Notes: a model not told the origin generated them from the sequence alone. 16,911 nt of DNA from Alphaproteobacteria bacterium (GCA_005882415.1 VBAE01000061.1:1-16911), one strand, 5' to 3'; shown: positions 1 through 6,191, numbered from the stretch's first letter. Program-made: numbers and translations.

Positions 1-129
1 GAGGCATATCCCGCCCAATTTCTCCCGCTCGACGATCGCCACCTTCAGCCCAAGCTGGCTGGCGCGGATCGCGGCGACATAGCCGCCGGGACCGGAGCCC
101 AGGACGATGAGGTCGTAAGTGTCAGCCAT
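1..129 (-). CDS. lpdA: Dihydrolipoyl dehydrogenase (E3), N-terminal part only
   Basis: The first 43 residues of an FAD-dependent dihydrolipoyl dehydrogenase, cut by the window edge. E3 reoxidises the dihydrolipoyl group of E2 in 2-oxoacid dehydrogenase complexes and passes electrons to NAD+. The protein starts MADTYDLIVLGSGPGGYVAA, a beta strand followed by the GxGxxG FAD-binding loop. The visible end is EKLGGICL, whose Cys is the first of the redox-active CxxxxC pair; the second Cys lies outside the window. A GGAAAG Shine-Dalgarno sequence sits about 9 bases before the ATG. The start overlaps the stop of the small membrane gene upstream by 8 bases, so the two are probably translationally coupled. 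With pdhC further upstream on the same strand, this is most likely the E3 of pyruvate dehydrogenase. Confidence 0.93.
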   Translation of the reverse strand, partial: MADTYDLIVLGSGPGGYVAAIRASQLGLKVAIVEREKLGGICL

Positions 130-388
130 TTTCGCGATCTTTCCATGAGCGGCGGAGGAACAGGCCGAGCAGGCCGCCGAAGAAGAAGAGGAAACCGGCA
201 AGGGCGCCCTCCTCCCCCATCAGCCGAAGGACGTCGTCGAGACCGGGGTAACCGCCCGCGCAGTCGGCGCAGAAGGTGGTGGCATTCCAATAGACGGCGA
301 CCGCCAGATCCACGGCCACCGCCGCCACCAGCAGCAGGGCCAGCTTGCGGGCCGGACGGGCACCGATCGGGGATTCGCCCTCCGTCAT
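122..388 (-). CDS. Small two-helix membrane protein between pdhC and lpdA
   Basis: An 88-residue protein I do not recognise. It has a short charged N-terminus (MTEGESPIGARPARK), a hydrophobic helix (LALLLVAAVAVDLAVAVYW), a polar loop containing a CADC pair of cysteines, a second helix (ALAGFLFFFGGLLGLFL) and a basic tail. It is therefore probably an inner-membrane protein. The ATG at 388 was chosen because it lies 40 bases after the end of the pdhC reading frame. A TTG at 436 would give 16 more residues but overlap that frame. The stop overlaps the lpdA start by 8 bases, so it is very likely in the same operon. Its role is unknown; the position may be incidental to pyruvate metabolism. Confidence 0.7.
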   Translation of the reverse strand: MTEGESPIGARPARKLALLLVAAVAVDLAVAVYWNATTFCADCAGGYPGLDDVLRLMGEEGALAGFLFFFGGLLGLFLRRSWKDRENG

Positions 389-428
389 CGGCCCACCCAC
401 GCGAGCGACGCCGGGGGAGAGGGGCTCC

Positions 429-1588
429 TCACGCAATCATCCCCAGCGGGCTCTCCACCAGTTCCTTGAAGCGCTTCATCAGCGCCGCGCCGTCGCGATC
501 TGAAGCGAATCGTCGATAACCCAGGGCCTCTTCTCCCCCGCCCCGATGGCCATGATCATCCCCTGGGGCGGGTTGATGACCGCCTCGAACTGCCGAATTC
601 CATACATCCCCATGTTCGAAAGCGAAGCCGTCCCCCCCTGATATTCCTCGGGCTTCAGCTTGTTGTCGCGCGCGCGGGCGGCGAGGTCGGCCATTTCGGT
701 GGAGATGGCGGAGAGGGCGCGGCTCCCCGCGTCCTTGACGATCGGGGTGATGAGCCCGGTCGGTGTCGAGACCGCGACCGAGATGTCGGCGCGGTGGAAG
801 GTGATGAGCTCGGCCGGCGTGAACATGACGTTGCAGCTCGGCACCTCGGTCAAAGCCACGGCGAGCGCCTTGATCATGAAGTCGTTGACGCTGAGCTTGA
901 CGTTGCGGGCCGCGAGGCCGGCGTTGAGCTCGCCCCGAAGCTTCAGAAGCGCGTCGAGGCGGATGTCCACCGTGAGATAGATGTGCGGGACCTGCTGCTT
1001 CGACTCGGTGAGCCGCCGCGCGATGGTCTTGCGGATGTTGGAGAGCTTGGCCGCCTCGTGCGGGATGTCGGCGACCGTGACGGCCTGCGGAGTGGGAGCG
1101 GGCGCGGGTGCTGCTGCGGGTGCTGCGGCGGCCGGAGAGGCGGCGGCGGGGGCGGCCTTGCCAGCGCCGTCCACGTCCGCCTTGACGATCCGCCCGCCAG
1201 GGCCCGAGCCCTGCAAGGAGCCGAGGTCGACACCGCGCTGCTCGGCCAGGCGACGCGCGAGCGGGCTCGCCTTCACCCGGTCGCCGCCGTCCTGCTTCGC
1301 TTGGGCCGGAGCCTTCACTTCGGGAGCAGGCGCCGGGGCCTGCGTCGCAGGCTGCCCTGCCCCAGTCTCGCCGCCGTCCTTCGCCACCGGCTCCGTCCCT
1401 TCGGCAACGAGGATCTTGGCGATCGTCCCCTCGTCGACGGCCTCAAACTCCATCGTTGCCTTGTCGGTCTCGATCTCGGCGAGGAGATCGCCGGCGGCGA
1501 CGGTGTCGCCCTCCTTCACCAGCCATTTGGCGAGGGTGCCCTCTTCCATCGTCGGGCTGAGGGCGGGCATCTTGAGTTCGATGGGCAT
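429..1588 (-). pseudogene. pdhC: Pyruvate dehydrogenase E2 (dihydrolipoamide acetyltransferase), 3' end damaged
   Basis: E2 forms the core of pyruvate dehydrogenase and moves the acetyl group from lipoyl-lysine to CoA. From the ATG at 1588 (CAGGAG Shine-Dalgarno about 11 bases upstream) the protein has a lipoyl domain with the lysine in ETDKATMEF (K43), an Ala/Pro linker, an E1/E3-binding domain at about 104-140 (VKASPLARRLAEQRGV) and an acetyltransferase domain from about 176. The open frame stops at 479 after SLQIATARR, residue 369. Another frame directly continues the family's normal ending, DGAALMKRFKELVESPLGMIA, stopping at 429. The segment that should join them, containing the catalytic HRxxDG motif, is absent, so more than one base was lost. 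The lipoyl domain also seems to lack its last strand. As written, the gene should not give an active enzyme. A sequence or assembly error is the main alternative. Confidence 0.85.
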
Positions 1589-1741
1589 AAGCGCCGGGCT
1601 CCTGGGCGAAGGCGTATCGTGAACGCCCAAACAGCAAGTCCGGGTGCGCGGTCAAGGCCTGTCCTCCCTTGCGCCCGGCACCCCGGCTTGCGCGCCCCCG
1701 CAATCTGTCGCAGCATCGCGCCCGCAAGAGAGGCTTTTTCG

Positions 1742-2197
1742 ATGCGTTCCTACCTGGTGGTGATCGACGAGACGCAGGAAGCGCGGGTGGCACTGCGCTA
1801 CGCCGCCCGCCGCGCCGCGCGCACCGGCGGCGGGGTCGACATCCTCGCCATCATCCCCCCGGCCGAGTTCGTCCAATGGGCCGGCGTCCAGGCGGCGATG
1901 GAGGAGGAAGCGAAGCTCCGAGCCGAAGCGATGGTGCTCCAGGCCGCGGGCGCAATCGTCGAGGAAGCCGGAATCCAGCCCTCGATCCTCGTCCGCCAGG
2001 GCGAGGCGGTGAAGGCGATCACCGACGTGATGAAGGAACGCGACAACATCGCGGCGTTGGTGCTGGGCGCAGCGGCGGACGGCGGACCGGGCCCACTCGT
2101 CGCCCACTTTTCGGGCGCCGTGGCCGGCACCCTTCCCTGCCCGCTGGTCATCGTCCCCGGCGGGCTGGCCGAGGAAGCGCTCGACCAGCTCGCCTAA
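1742..2197 (+). CDS. Universal stress protein (UspA family)
   Basis: A single-domain Usp protein of 151 residues. It opens with the usual first strand MRSYLVVIDETQEARVALRYA, has the middle part AMEEEAKLRAEAMV, and ends with the typical strands ALVLGAA and GTLPCPLVIVP. Many Usp proteins bind ATP through a G-x2-G-x9-G-S/T loop. Here the region is glycine-rich (LGAAADGGPGP then AGT), but the spacing does not fit that motif exactly, so nucleotide binding is uncertain. An AGAGAGG Shine-Dalgarno lies 8 bases before the ATG. The gene diverges from pdhC across about 150 bases and is followed at once by a large inverted repeat that probably ends the transcript. It is likely a cytoplasmic stress-response protein of unknown target. 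Confidence 0.9.
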   Translation: MRSYLVVIDETQEARVALRYAARRAARTGGGVDILAIIPPAEFVQWAGVQAAMEEEAKLRAEAMVLQAAGAIVEEAGIQPSILVRQGEAVKAITDVMKERDNIAALVLGAAADGGPGPLVAHFSGAVAGTLPCPLVIVPGGLAEEALDQLA

Positions 2198-2198
2198 C

Positions 2199-2282
2199 CG
2201 TCATTGCGAGCGAAGCGAAGCAATCCAGTGCGGGTTCTGAGGCCCGCTGGATTGCCGCGTCGCTTCGCTCCTCGCAATGACG
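2199..2282. repeat. Large imperfect inverted repeat (REP-like, possible terminator)
   Basis: The left arm begins CGTCATTGCGAG-CGAAGCG and runs to CAATCCAG. The right arm is its reverse complement, CTGGATTGC...CTCGCAATGACG, with a small insertion. Each arm is about 30 bases around a short loop. It starts 2 bases after the stop of the stress-protein gene and ends just before the stop of the convergent RcnB-like gene. Similar elements are dispersed in many alphaproteobacterial genomes (from memory, not searched). It could fold as a long RNA hairpin and protect or end both transcripts, although no T-run follows. Confidence 0.8.
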
Positions 2283-2287
2283 GGGCT

Positions 2288-2299
2288 GGGGCTAGCCCC
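2288..2299. promoter_or_regulatory. Perfect 12-bp palindrome over the RcnB-like stop codon
   Basis: GGGGCTAGCCCC is a perfect palindrome containing the TAG stop of the minus-strand gene. It lies beside the larger inverted repeat. It may form part of a transcript-end structure. No function is established. Confidence 0.35.
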
Positions 2300-3299
2300 G
2301 CTCGCCATCCCCCATCGGTGCGGGCGCCTCGCAGTCGCAGCTCGGGGCGGCGCGGTGGATCACCCGGCGGTGATAGGCGCGGCGGGCGGGCTGGCGGACC
2401 GTCTCGTAATAAGTGCGGGTCTCCATCACCGGGGCGGTGGTCGTGATCGTCTCGGTCACCACCACCGGGCCGCTATAATAGCCGGCGCCATAGCCGTAAC
2501 CCCGATAGCCCGGAGGCGGCGGCACGGGCGGCTGCTGCCAGCCGGGAGGCGGCCCGCAGCGGTCGTTGCACCCGCCCTGCGGCGGCCCGTAGCCGGCGCC
2601 ATAACCGTCGCCGCCGTCCGCATAATCGTCGCGATCGTCGCCATAATCGTCTTCATCGTAGCCGCCATCGCCGACATAGACCGGCACGCCGTCGCCATTG
2701 CGGCCCCAGCGGTCGCCATAGCGGTCCCAGTCCATGCCGGTGCGGCTGTCATAGACCCGCCCCCGGCCGTCGATCAGCAGCGCATCGTCATAATAGCGCA
2801 CCCAGCGGCCGCCGTTGAACGGCTGCGGGAACCCATACATCCCCCAATTGCGCACGACGAACTGCGGGCCCCACCAGAATTGCGGAAGGAAGCCGCCGCG
2901 CTGGATTCGGCGGAACTGGAAATTGCCGCCGCCATGATGGGAGCCCATGCCCATGCCCCCGTGCATCCCGCCATGCATTCCGCCCTGCATTCCGGGCCGC
3001 ATCCCCTGCCGCATCTGCATCTGCTGCATCTGCATCGGCGGAACCGCGCCCCGCGCGGCGACCGGAGCCGCAGCGACCGCGACGCTCTGCGCCGAGCCCT
3101 CGCGCCAGCTCACGCCCGGCATCGCCTGGACCCGCGGCGCCGCCTGCACCTGCACCCGCATCGGCGGCGCAGAGCCGACCTGCTGAATCCGCATATCGGG
3201 AACCCCGACCCAGCCCGGATCGGGAACCGTCTGAGCGAAAGCTGCGGAAGCGGTGAAAGCGGCCGACCCGGCCAGTAGAGCGAGCGCAAGCGTCCTCAT
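2292..3299 (-). CDS. Secreted RcnB-like protein rich in Met, His and Gly
   Basis: A 335-residue exported protein. The ATG at 3299 follows a GAGGGG Shine-Dalgarno and gives a signal peptide, MRTLALALLAGSAAFTASAAFAQ. Next comes a Gln/Val/Pro-rich part, then a Met/His/Gly tract (MQQMQMRQGM, then GGMHGGMHGGMGMGSHHGGG). An RcnB-type domain follows (FVVRNWGMYGFPQPFNGGRW and VRYYDDALLIDGRGRVYD). An Asp/Tyr/Gly-rich stretch, a Pro-rich part and a C-terminal tail with a CDC pair complete it. RcnB of E. coli is a small periplasmic protein linked to nickel and cobalt homeostasis; this protein is much longer and low-complexity outside that domain. Metal binding through the Met/His tract is an inference. 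A perfect CtrA-type box lies about 45-60 bases upstream of the start. Confidence 0.8.
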   Translation of the reverse strand: MRTLALALLAGSAAFTASAAFAQTVPDPGWVGVPDMRIQQVGSAPPMRVQVQAAPRVQAMPGVSWREGSAQSVAVAAAPVAARGAVPPMQMQQMQMRQGMRPGMQGGMHGGMHGGMGMGSHHGGGNFQFRRIQRGGFLPQFWWGPQFVVRNWGMYGFPQPFNGGRWVRYYDDALLIDGRGRVYDSRTGMDWDRYGDRWGRNGDGVPVYVGDGGYDEDDYGDDRDDYADGGDGYGAGYGPPQGGCNDRCGPPPGWQQPPVPPPPGYRGYGYGAGYYSGPVVVTETITTTAPVMETRTYYETVRQPARRAYHRRVIHRAAPSCDCEAPAPMGDGERG

Positions 3300-3315
3300 G
3301 CCGATCCCCTCGTGC

Positions 3316-3342
3316 AAAAGCGGACCGGGGGGTGCCCCGGCC
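3316..3342 (-). terminator. Possible terminator after the methionine sulfoxide reductase gene
   Basis: Read on the minus strand, GGCCGGGGCACCCCCCGGTCC can form a CCGGGG/CCCCGG hairpin soon after the reductase stop, followed by GCTTTTG. The T-run is short and a few bases removed from the stem, so this is a weak candidate. It could equally lie within the 5' untranslated region of the RcnB-like gene. Confidence 0.4.
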
Positions 3343-3343
3343 A

Positions 3344-3359
3344 TTAACGCTTTCTTAAC
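3344..3359 (-). promoter_or_regulatory. Perfect CtrA-type box upstream of the RcnB-like gene
   Basis: TTAA at 3344-3347, a 7-base spacer CGCTTTC and TTAAC at 3355-3359 exactly fit the CtrA consensus TTAA-N7-TTAAC. The box is 45-60 bases before the ATG of the RcnB-like gene. Its right half contains the TAA stop codon of the preceding reductase gene. Direct CtrA control of the secreted protein is an inference. Confidence 0.55.
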
Positions 3360-3864
3360 GCTTGGAGTGCGGGTTTTCTACCAAGGCAAGGCGCGGCGCG
3401 AGCATGCGTGCCAGTTCGACACAGCCGGCGACGTCCTCCGCATCGAACCGCGCGCCACGCGGACTGTCGAGATCGAGCACCCCGAGCAGCTCCCCGTCAT
3501 GGACCAAAGGCACCACCAGCTCGGACGCCGAGGCGCTGTCGCAGGCGATATGGCCCGGGAAAGCGTGCACATCCTCGATGCACTGCACCTCCCGAGTCGA
3601 AGCCGCCGTCCCGCAAACCCCTTTCCCGAAGGGAATGCGGATACAAGCCGCCCGCCCCTGGAACGGCCCAAGCACCAGCTCCCCCCCGACATTGCGATAG
3701 AAGCCGGCCCAGTTGAGCTCAGGCAGCGACTCCCAAAGGAGAGCCGCGACATTGGCCATATTGGCGATCGCGTCGGGCTCACCGTCGGTGAGCGACTCCG
3801 CCGCCGCGTTGAGCTCCCGGTACAGCGCCGGCTTGTCGGCGGCCTCGATTTTGAAATCGTACAT
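3355..3864 (-). CDS. msrC: Free methionine-(R)-sulfoxide reductase (GAF domain)
   Basis: A 169-residue single-GAF protein of the fRMsr (YebR/MsrC) family, which reduces free methionine-R-sulfoxide to methionine in the cytoplasm using thioredoxin. The family signature is complete: CIRIPFGKGVCGTAA followed by EDVHAFPGHIACDSASASE. Cysteines 74, 84 and 108 have the same spacing (10 and 24 residues) as the three conserved cysteines of the E. coli enzyme; C95 is extra. The ATG at 3864 starts MYDFKIEA; a second ATG at 3873 in the same frame would add MAA, and no strong Shine-Dalgarno decides between them. The gene diverges from the FkbM methyltransferase. Its stop codon lies inside the CtrA-type box. 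Confidence 0.92.
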   Translation of the reverse strand: MYDFKIEAADKPALYRELNAAAESLTDGEPDAIANMANVAALLWESLPELNWAGFYRNVGGELVLGPFQGRAACIRIPFGKGVCGTAASTREVQCIEDVHAFPGHIACDSASASELVVPLVHDGELLGVLDLDSPRGARFDAEDVAGCVELARMLAPRLALVENPHSKR

Positions 3865-3951
3865 CGCCGCCATGTCGTTGCTCAGCGCCCCAGAGGCAAG
3901 CCCCACGGCCGCTGTCTTTCCCCGGCCGCGGCGTGTACCCTGCCCTCCTCC

Positions 3952-4566
3952 ATGAAAGTCTCGCTGCGAGAACGCCTCCGCTGGCATTGGTTCTACAAGG
4001 TCAAGCTCCCTCGCTACCTCCGGCGGATCCGGCCCGGAGACGTCGTCATCGACGCCGGCGCCAATGTCGGCGTTTATACGCTCGAATTCGCCCGCCGCGG
4101 GGCCGAAGTGTACGCGTTCGAGCCCCACCCCGACGCCTTCGCCCAGCTCCGCCTCGCCGCCCGGGACCTGCCCAACGTCACCTGCATCGCCAAGGCGGTC
4201 TGGGATCGCAATGGCAAAGCCGATCTCTACTTTCACGCTGAAGGGCGCGGCCTCCCCTGGTCGCACAGCGCGTCGCTGATCGCCGCCAAGGACAATGTCG
4301 ACGCGGCCAGCTTCGCGGGCGTGGAGACGGTGCGGCTGGCGGATTTCATCGCCGGGGTCGGCCGAGTGCGCTTCCTCAAGATGGACATCGAAGGCGCGGA
4401 ATATGCGGTCCTTCGGGACCTCATCGAGAGCGGCCATCATCGCGAGGTGGAACGGATCGCGGTCGAGACCCACGAACGCAGCCCCGCCTTGCAGGAAGAG
4501 CACCGCGCCCTGCTTCGCCTGCTAAGGCGCCACCGGGTCAGAAACGTAGATCTCGGCTGGATCTAG
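3952..4566 (+). CDS. FkbM-family SAM-dependent methyltransferase
   Basis: A 204-residue Rossmann-fold methyltransferase. Motif I is VVIDAGANVGVYTLEFARRG, the acidic end of the next strand is EVYAFEPHPDAF, and the FkbM hallmark FLKMDIEGAEYAVLRDLI is present. FkbM-type enzymes usually O-methylate sugars, polyketides or other small hydroxylated products; the substrate here cannot be told. The protein has a short basic N-terminus and no membrane segment. The ATG at 3952 has no clear Shine-Dalgarno, but no better in-frame start is apparent. No glycan or secondary-metabolite genes lie nearby, so it appears to stand alone. Its stop is 4 bases from the stop of the convergent small membrane gene. Confidence 0.88.
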   Translation: MKVSLRERLRWHWFYKVKLPRYLRRIRPGDVVIDAGANVGVYTLEFARRGAEVYAFEPHPDAFAQLRLAARDLPNVTCIAKAVWDRNGKADLYFHAEGRGLPWSHSASLIAAKDNVDAASFAGVETVRLADFIAGVGRVRFLKMDIEGAEYAVLRDLIESGHHREVERIAVETHERSPALQEEHRALLRLLRRHRVRNVDLGWI

Positions 4567-4570
4567 CCTT

Positions 4571-4783
4571 CTACGATTCGATCCGGGGCGCCGCCGCCGT
4601 CTCCGTTGCGACGCTGGTAATCTCGTCGTCTTCACGGGCGACGATGATCGTCTCCCGCCCATCCGCGGCCTGCAGGCGGACGATTCGGCGGTTTTGAACG
4701 CTCCGCCATCCCACTGCCACGATGATCGCGAACACGCCCAGCCCCAACAGGATGGCCAGGAGATTCGACGCTGAGTCGGTCAT
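4571..4783 (-). CDS. Small single-helix membrane protein
   Basis: A 70-residue protein, not recognised. After MTDSASN comes one transmembrane helix (LLAILLGLGVFAIIVAVGW). A basic stretch (RSVQNRRIVRLQ) follows, suggesting a cytoplasmic C-terminus, and then an acidic, Ala/Thr-rich tail. A GCGAGGT Shine-Dalgarno lies about 8 bases before the ATG, which supports translation. It converges on the FkbM gene with a 4-base gap and diverges from the 66-residue ORF that follows. Function is unknown. Confidence 0.7.
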   Translation of the reverse strand: MTDSASNLLAILLGLGVFAIIVAVGWRSVQNRRIVRLQAADGRETIIVAREDDEITSVATETAAAPRIES

Positions 4784-4870
4784 TTGACGTACCTCGCTCG
4801 TTGATGATGCCGGCCCATTGGCGCCCGAAACGTTAAAGAAGCCCCTGTTGCAGCCGGACAGCCACGCGCT

Positions 4871-5071
4871 ATGCCATCGCCGATGACGAGACCCGCCGCC
4901 GTCGAACGTGCCTTCGCCCTTGCCCGCTCCGGTCAGTGCCGCAGCGTCGCGGCCATCGTCCGCCGCCTGCCCGAAGAGGATCGCGCGGCCGTCGAGGAAC
5001 ATTTGAGGACGCCGGCGGCCAGGCGGGAACTCATTCTGGTGTGCAGCGACGCCTGGCTTGCGGCGGGATAG
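4871..5071 (+). CDS. Small conserved-looking hypothetical protein
   Basis: A 66-residue (62 if the ATG at 4883 is used) soluble, mostly helical protein with the core VERAFALARSGQCRSVAAIV, then EEDRAAVEEHL and a C-terminal SDAWLAAG. The pattern resembles small helical sphingomonad proteins I have seen (from memory, unverified). There is no signal peptide or membrane segment and no clear Shine-Dalgarno before either ATG. It converges on the frameshifted gene ending at 5102. Function unknown. Confidence 0.5.
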   Translation: MPSPMTRPAAVERAFALARSGQCRSVAAIVRRLPEEDRAAVEEHLRTPAARRELILVCSDAWLAAG

Positions 5072-5072
5072 A

Positions 5073-5100
5073 CGCGGCGGCCCTGCTTCACCGCGCCGCG
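5073..5100. terminator. G+C hairpin between two convergent genes
   Basis: CGCGGCG at 5073-5079 pairs perfectly with CGCCGCG at 5094-5100 around a 14-base loop. It occupies nearly the whole gap between two convergent stop codons. No T-run follows on either strand, so a role as terminator is only a possibility. Confidence 0.3.
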
Positions 5101-5101
5101 C

Positions 5102-5523
5102 CTACGGGTTGATGCAGTGGCTCCGATCACCGCCGATCGTTGGGCAGGTATCGCCGAAGCCGCCGCCGCCCGCGACCGCCGCGACAATGACGACGGCGAC
5201 GAGGACGCCCCCCACGATGAGCAGGGTGGTGCCCGTCCCCCCCTTGATCCCGAGCCTCTTGTGGATCTCGGCGGCGTTCTGACCGGCGACGAAGTAAGTG
5301 GGGATCCCCTTTCGGCCGATGCCGATTTCGAGGCCTTTGCCGAAGGAGGTCTCGCCGATGGCCTCCTGGCCGTCCCGAACGGCAGCCGCACGTTGAGGCC
5401 GGCAAAGGCGGTCATGTGGCGGTCGGTGGCGCCCGAGTCGCGAAAATCGTCGGCAGCGGCACATGGCTGCGCGACGAGCATGGCCGCCGCGGCCGCCGCG
5501 AAGCCGTATCGAATCAATCTCAT
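5102..5523 (-). pseudogene. Secreted/membrane-anchored hypothetical protein with a frameshift
   Basis: The ATG at 5523 has a GGGAGA Shine-Dalgarno and starts a signal peptide, MRLIRYGFAAAAAAMLVAQP, then AADDFRDSGATDRHMTAFAG and NVRLPFG. That frame then turns into Arg/Pro/Ser nonsense. The next frame gives sensible protein: DGQEAIGETSFGKGLEIG, then GRKGIPTYFVAGQNAAEIHK, a glycine hinge, a transmembrane helix (TLLIVGGVLVAVVIVAAVAG) and a short tail with two cysteines. One added G in the GGG at 5374-5376 (CCC on the plus strand) would join the two as LPFG-DGQEA in a 140-residue protein. The gene seems real and recently damaged, or the base was lost in sequencing. Family not recognised with certainty; sphingomonads have similar small surface proteins (memory only). 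Confidence 0.7.
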
Positions 5524-5592
5524 CCCGCTCTCCCGCCGATGCGAAGGTGCAGCAAATTGGCAGCCGGATGTGCGGGCTGTCCAGCCGGGATA

Positions 5593-5609
5593 TTTCTATT
5601 TATTAGAAA
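5593..5609. promoter_or_regulatory. A+T-rich inverted repeat upstream of the 5523 gene
   Basis: TTTCTA, a 5-base spacer TTTAT and TAGAAA form a perfect inverted repeat. It lies about 70 bases before the start of the minus-strand gene, within the only A+T-rich patch of that intergenic stretch. It could be an operator or promoter element. Confidence 0.35.
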
Positions 5610-5671
5610 CGAAGGCGACGCGGGCCGGGCAGTGGCTGGCCAAGACGCTCGGCCCCATTCTTAGAAGCAGG

Positions 5672-5704
5672 CGAACGTCCGCAATGGATGCCAAACCGAA
5701 CGTT
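5672..5704 (-). repeat. Dispersed repeat, copy 1 (partly decayed)
   Basis: CGAACGTCCGCAATGGATG followed by CCAAACCGAACGTT. The left arm AACGTCCGC equals copy 2; the right arm has changed (CCGAACGTT against GCGGACGTT). It lies between the DUF6966-like stop at 5716 and the frameshifted gene. Confidence 0.7.
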
Positions 5705-5715
5705 GTGAAGCTTCG

Positions 5716-6006
5716 CTAGGTTCGGGAGCTCCATGGCGCGCTGCGGGCAGTTTGGGCGAGCGTGCGCAGCTCATCGATGCGCTCGCGAAAAACGGCGAGA
5801 TCGTTCAACGAACCCATCCCGCCGGTAGCCTCCGCCACTATCGACTCGATGGCAGAAAAGTCACCACGTCCCAGCCGCTGCTCGTCCTGGAGAAGCCTGT
5901 TCGCCAACGCGTGCATGCCTTGCCGGAGCAGGAGACCGTGCAGCCGGACCAGAGCCTCTCTCAGGTCGGCGATCGTCTCGGCGGGAGGGCCATAACATGC
6001 GGGCAT
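5716..6006 (-). CDS. DUF6966-like small protein
   Basis: A 96-residue soluble protein. Its core, ADLREALVRLHGLLLRQGMH, then RGDFSAIESIV and GGMGSLNDLAVF, matches my memory of the DUF6966 pattern: a helical start, 'L..GD..G...L', then a GGMGSxNDL signature. Proteins of this kind have no assigned biochemical role. A charged C-terminus (ERIDELRTLAQTARS) follows. The ATG at 6006 has no good Shine-Dalgarno, so the true start could differ. Same-direction copies of the dispersed repeat lie on both sides, 12 bases after the stop and about 26 bases before the start. Confidence 0.68.
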   Translation of the reverse strand: MPACYGPPAETIADLREALVRLHGLLLRQGMHALANRLLQDEQRLGRGDFSAIESIVAEATGGMGSLNDLAVFRERIDELRTLAQTARSAPWSSRT

Positions 6007-6031
6007 CTGTGGAGGCTAACCGACCCGGCCG

Positions 6032-6061
6032 AACGTCCGCAATGGGTGGAAAGCGGACGTT
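6032..6061 (-). repeat. Dispersed repeat, copy 2 (intact inverted repeat)
   Basis: AACGTCCGC (6032-6040), a 12-base centre ATGGGTGGAA within AATGGGTGGAAA, and GCGGACGTT (6053-6061) make a perfect 9-bp inverted repeat. Read on the minus strand in one frame it gives the spurious peptide NVRFPPIAD. This is the best-preserved copy here and lies just upstream of the DUF6966-like gene. Confidence 0.82.
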
Positions 6062-6191
6062 GAGGTTCAGTTGCGCGGATTGGGTGCCGCAGCAGGATTT
6101 GACGACGATCCTGCCTTCCCGGCAGGCCGTTACAGTCCAGATGGCACACAAGAGCTTCCCCCTGCCTGGCGAAGAGCTGGCGTCGTGAGTT

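Noticed and set aside
794..1620. Long plus-strand open frames across pdhC
   Set aside because: They are shadows of the E2 gene in G+C-rich DNA; the minus frame has clear lipoyl, binding and catalytic domains.
2199..2282. CRISPR or tandem repeat array
   Set aside because: It is a single inverted repeat without regularly spaced direct copies or cas genes.
3874..4503. N-terminal extension of the methionine sulfoxide reductase frame to 4503
   Set aside because: It is antisense to the FkbM methyltransferase; the GAF protein begins at 3864 or 3873.
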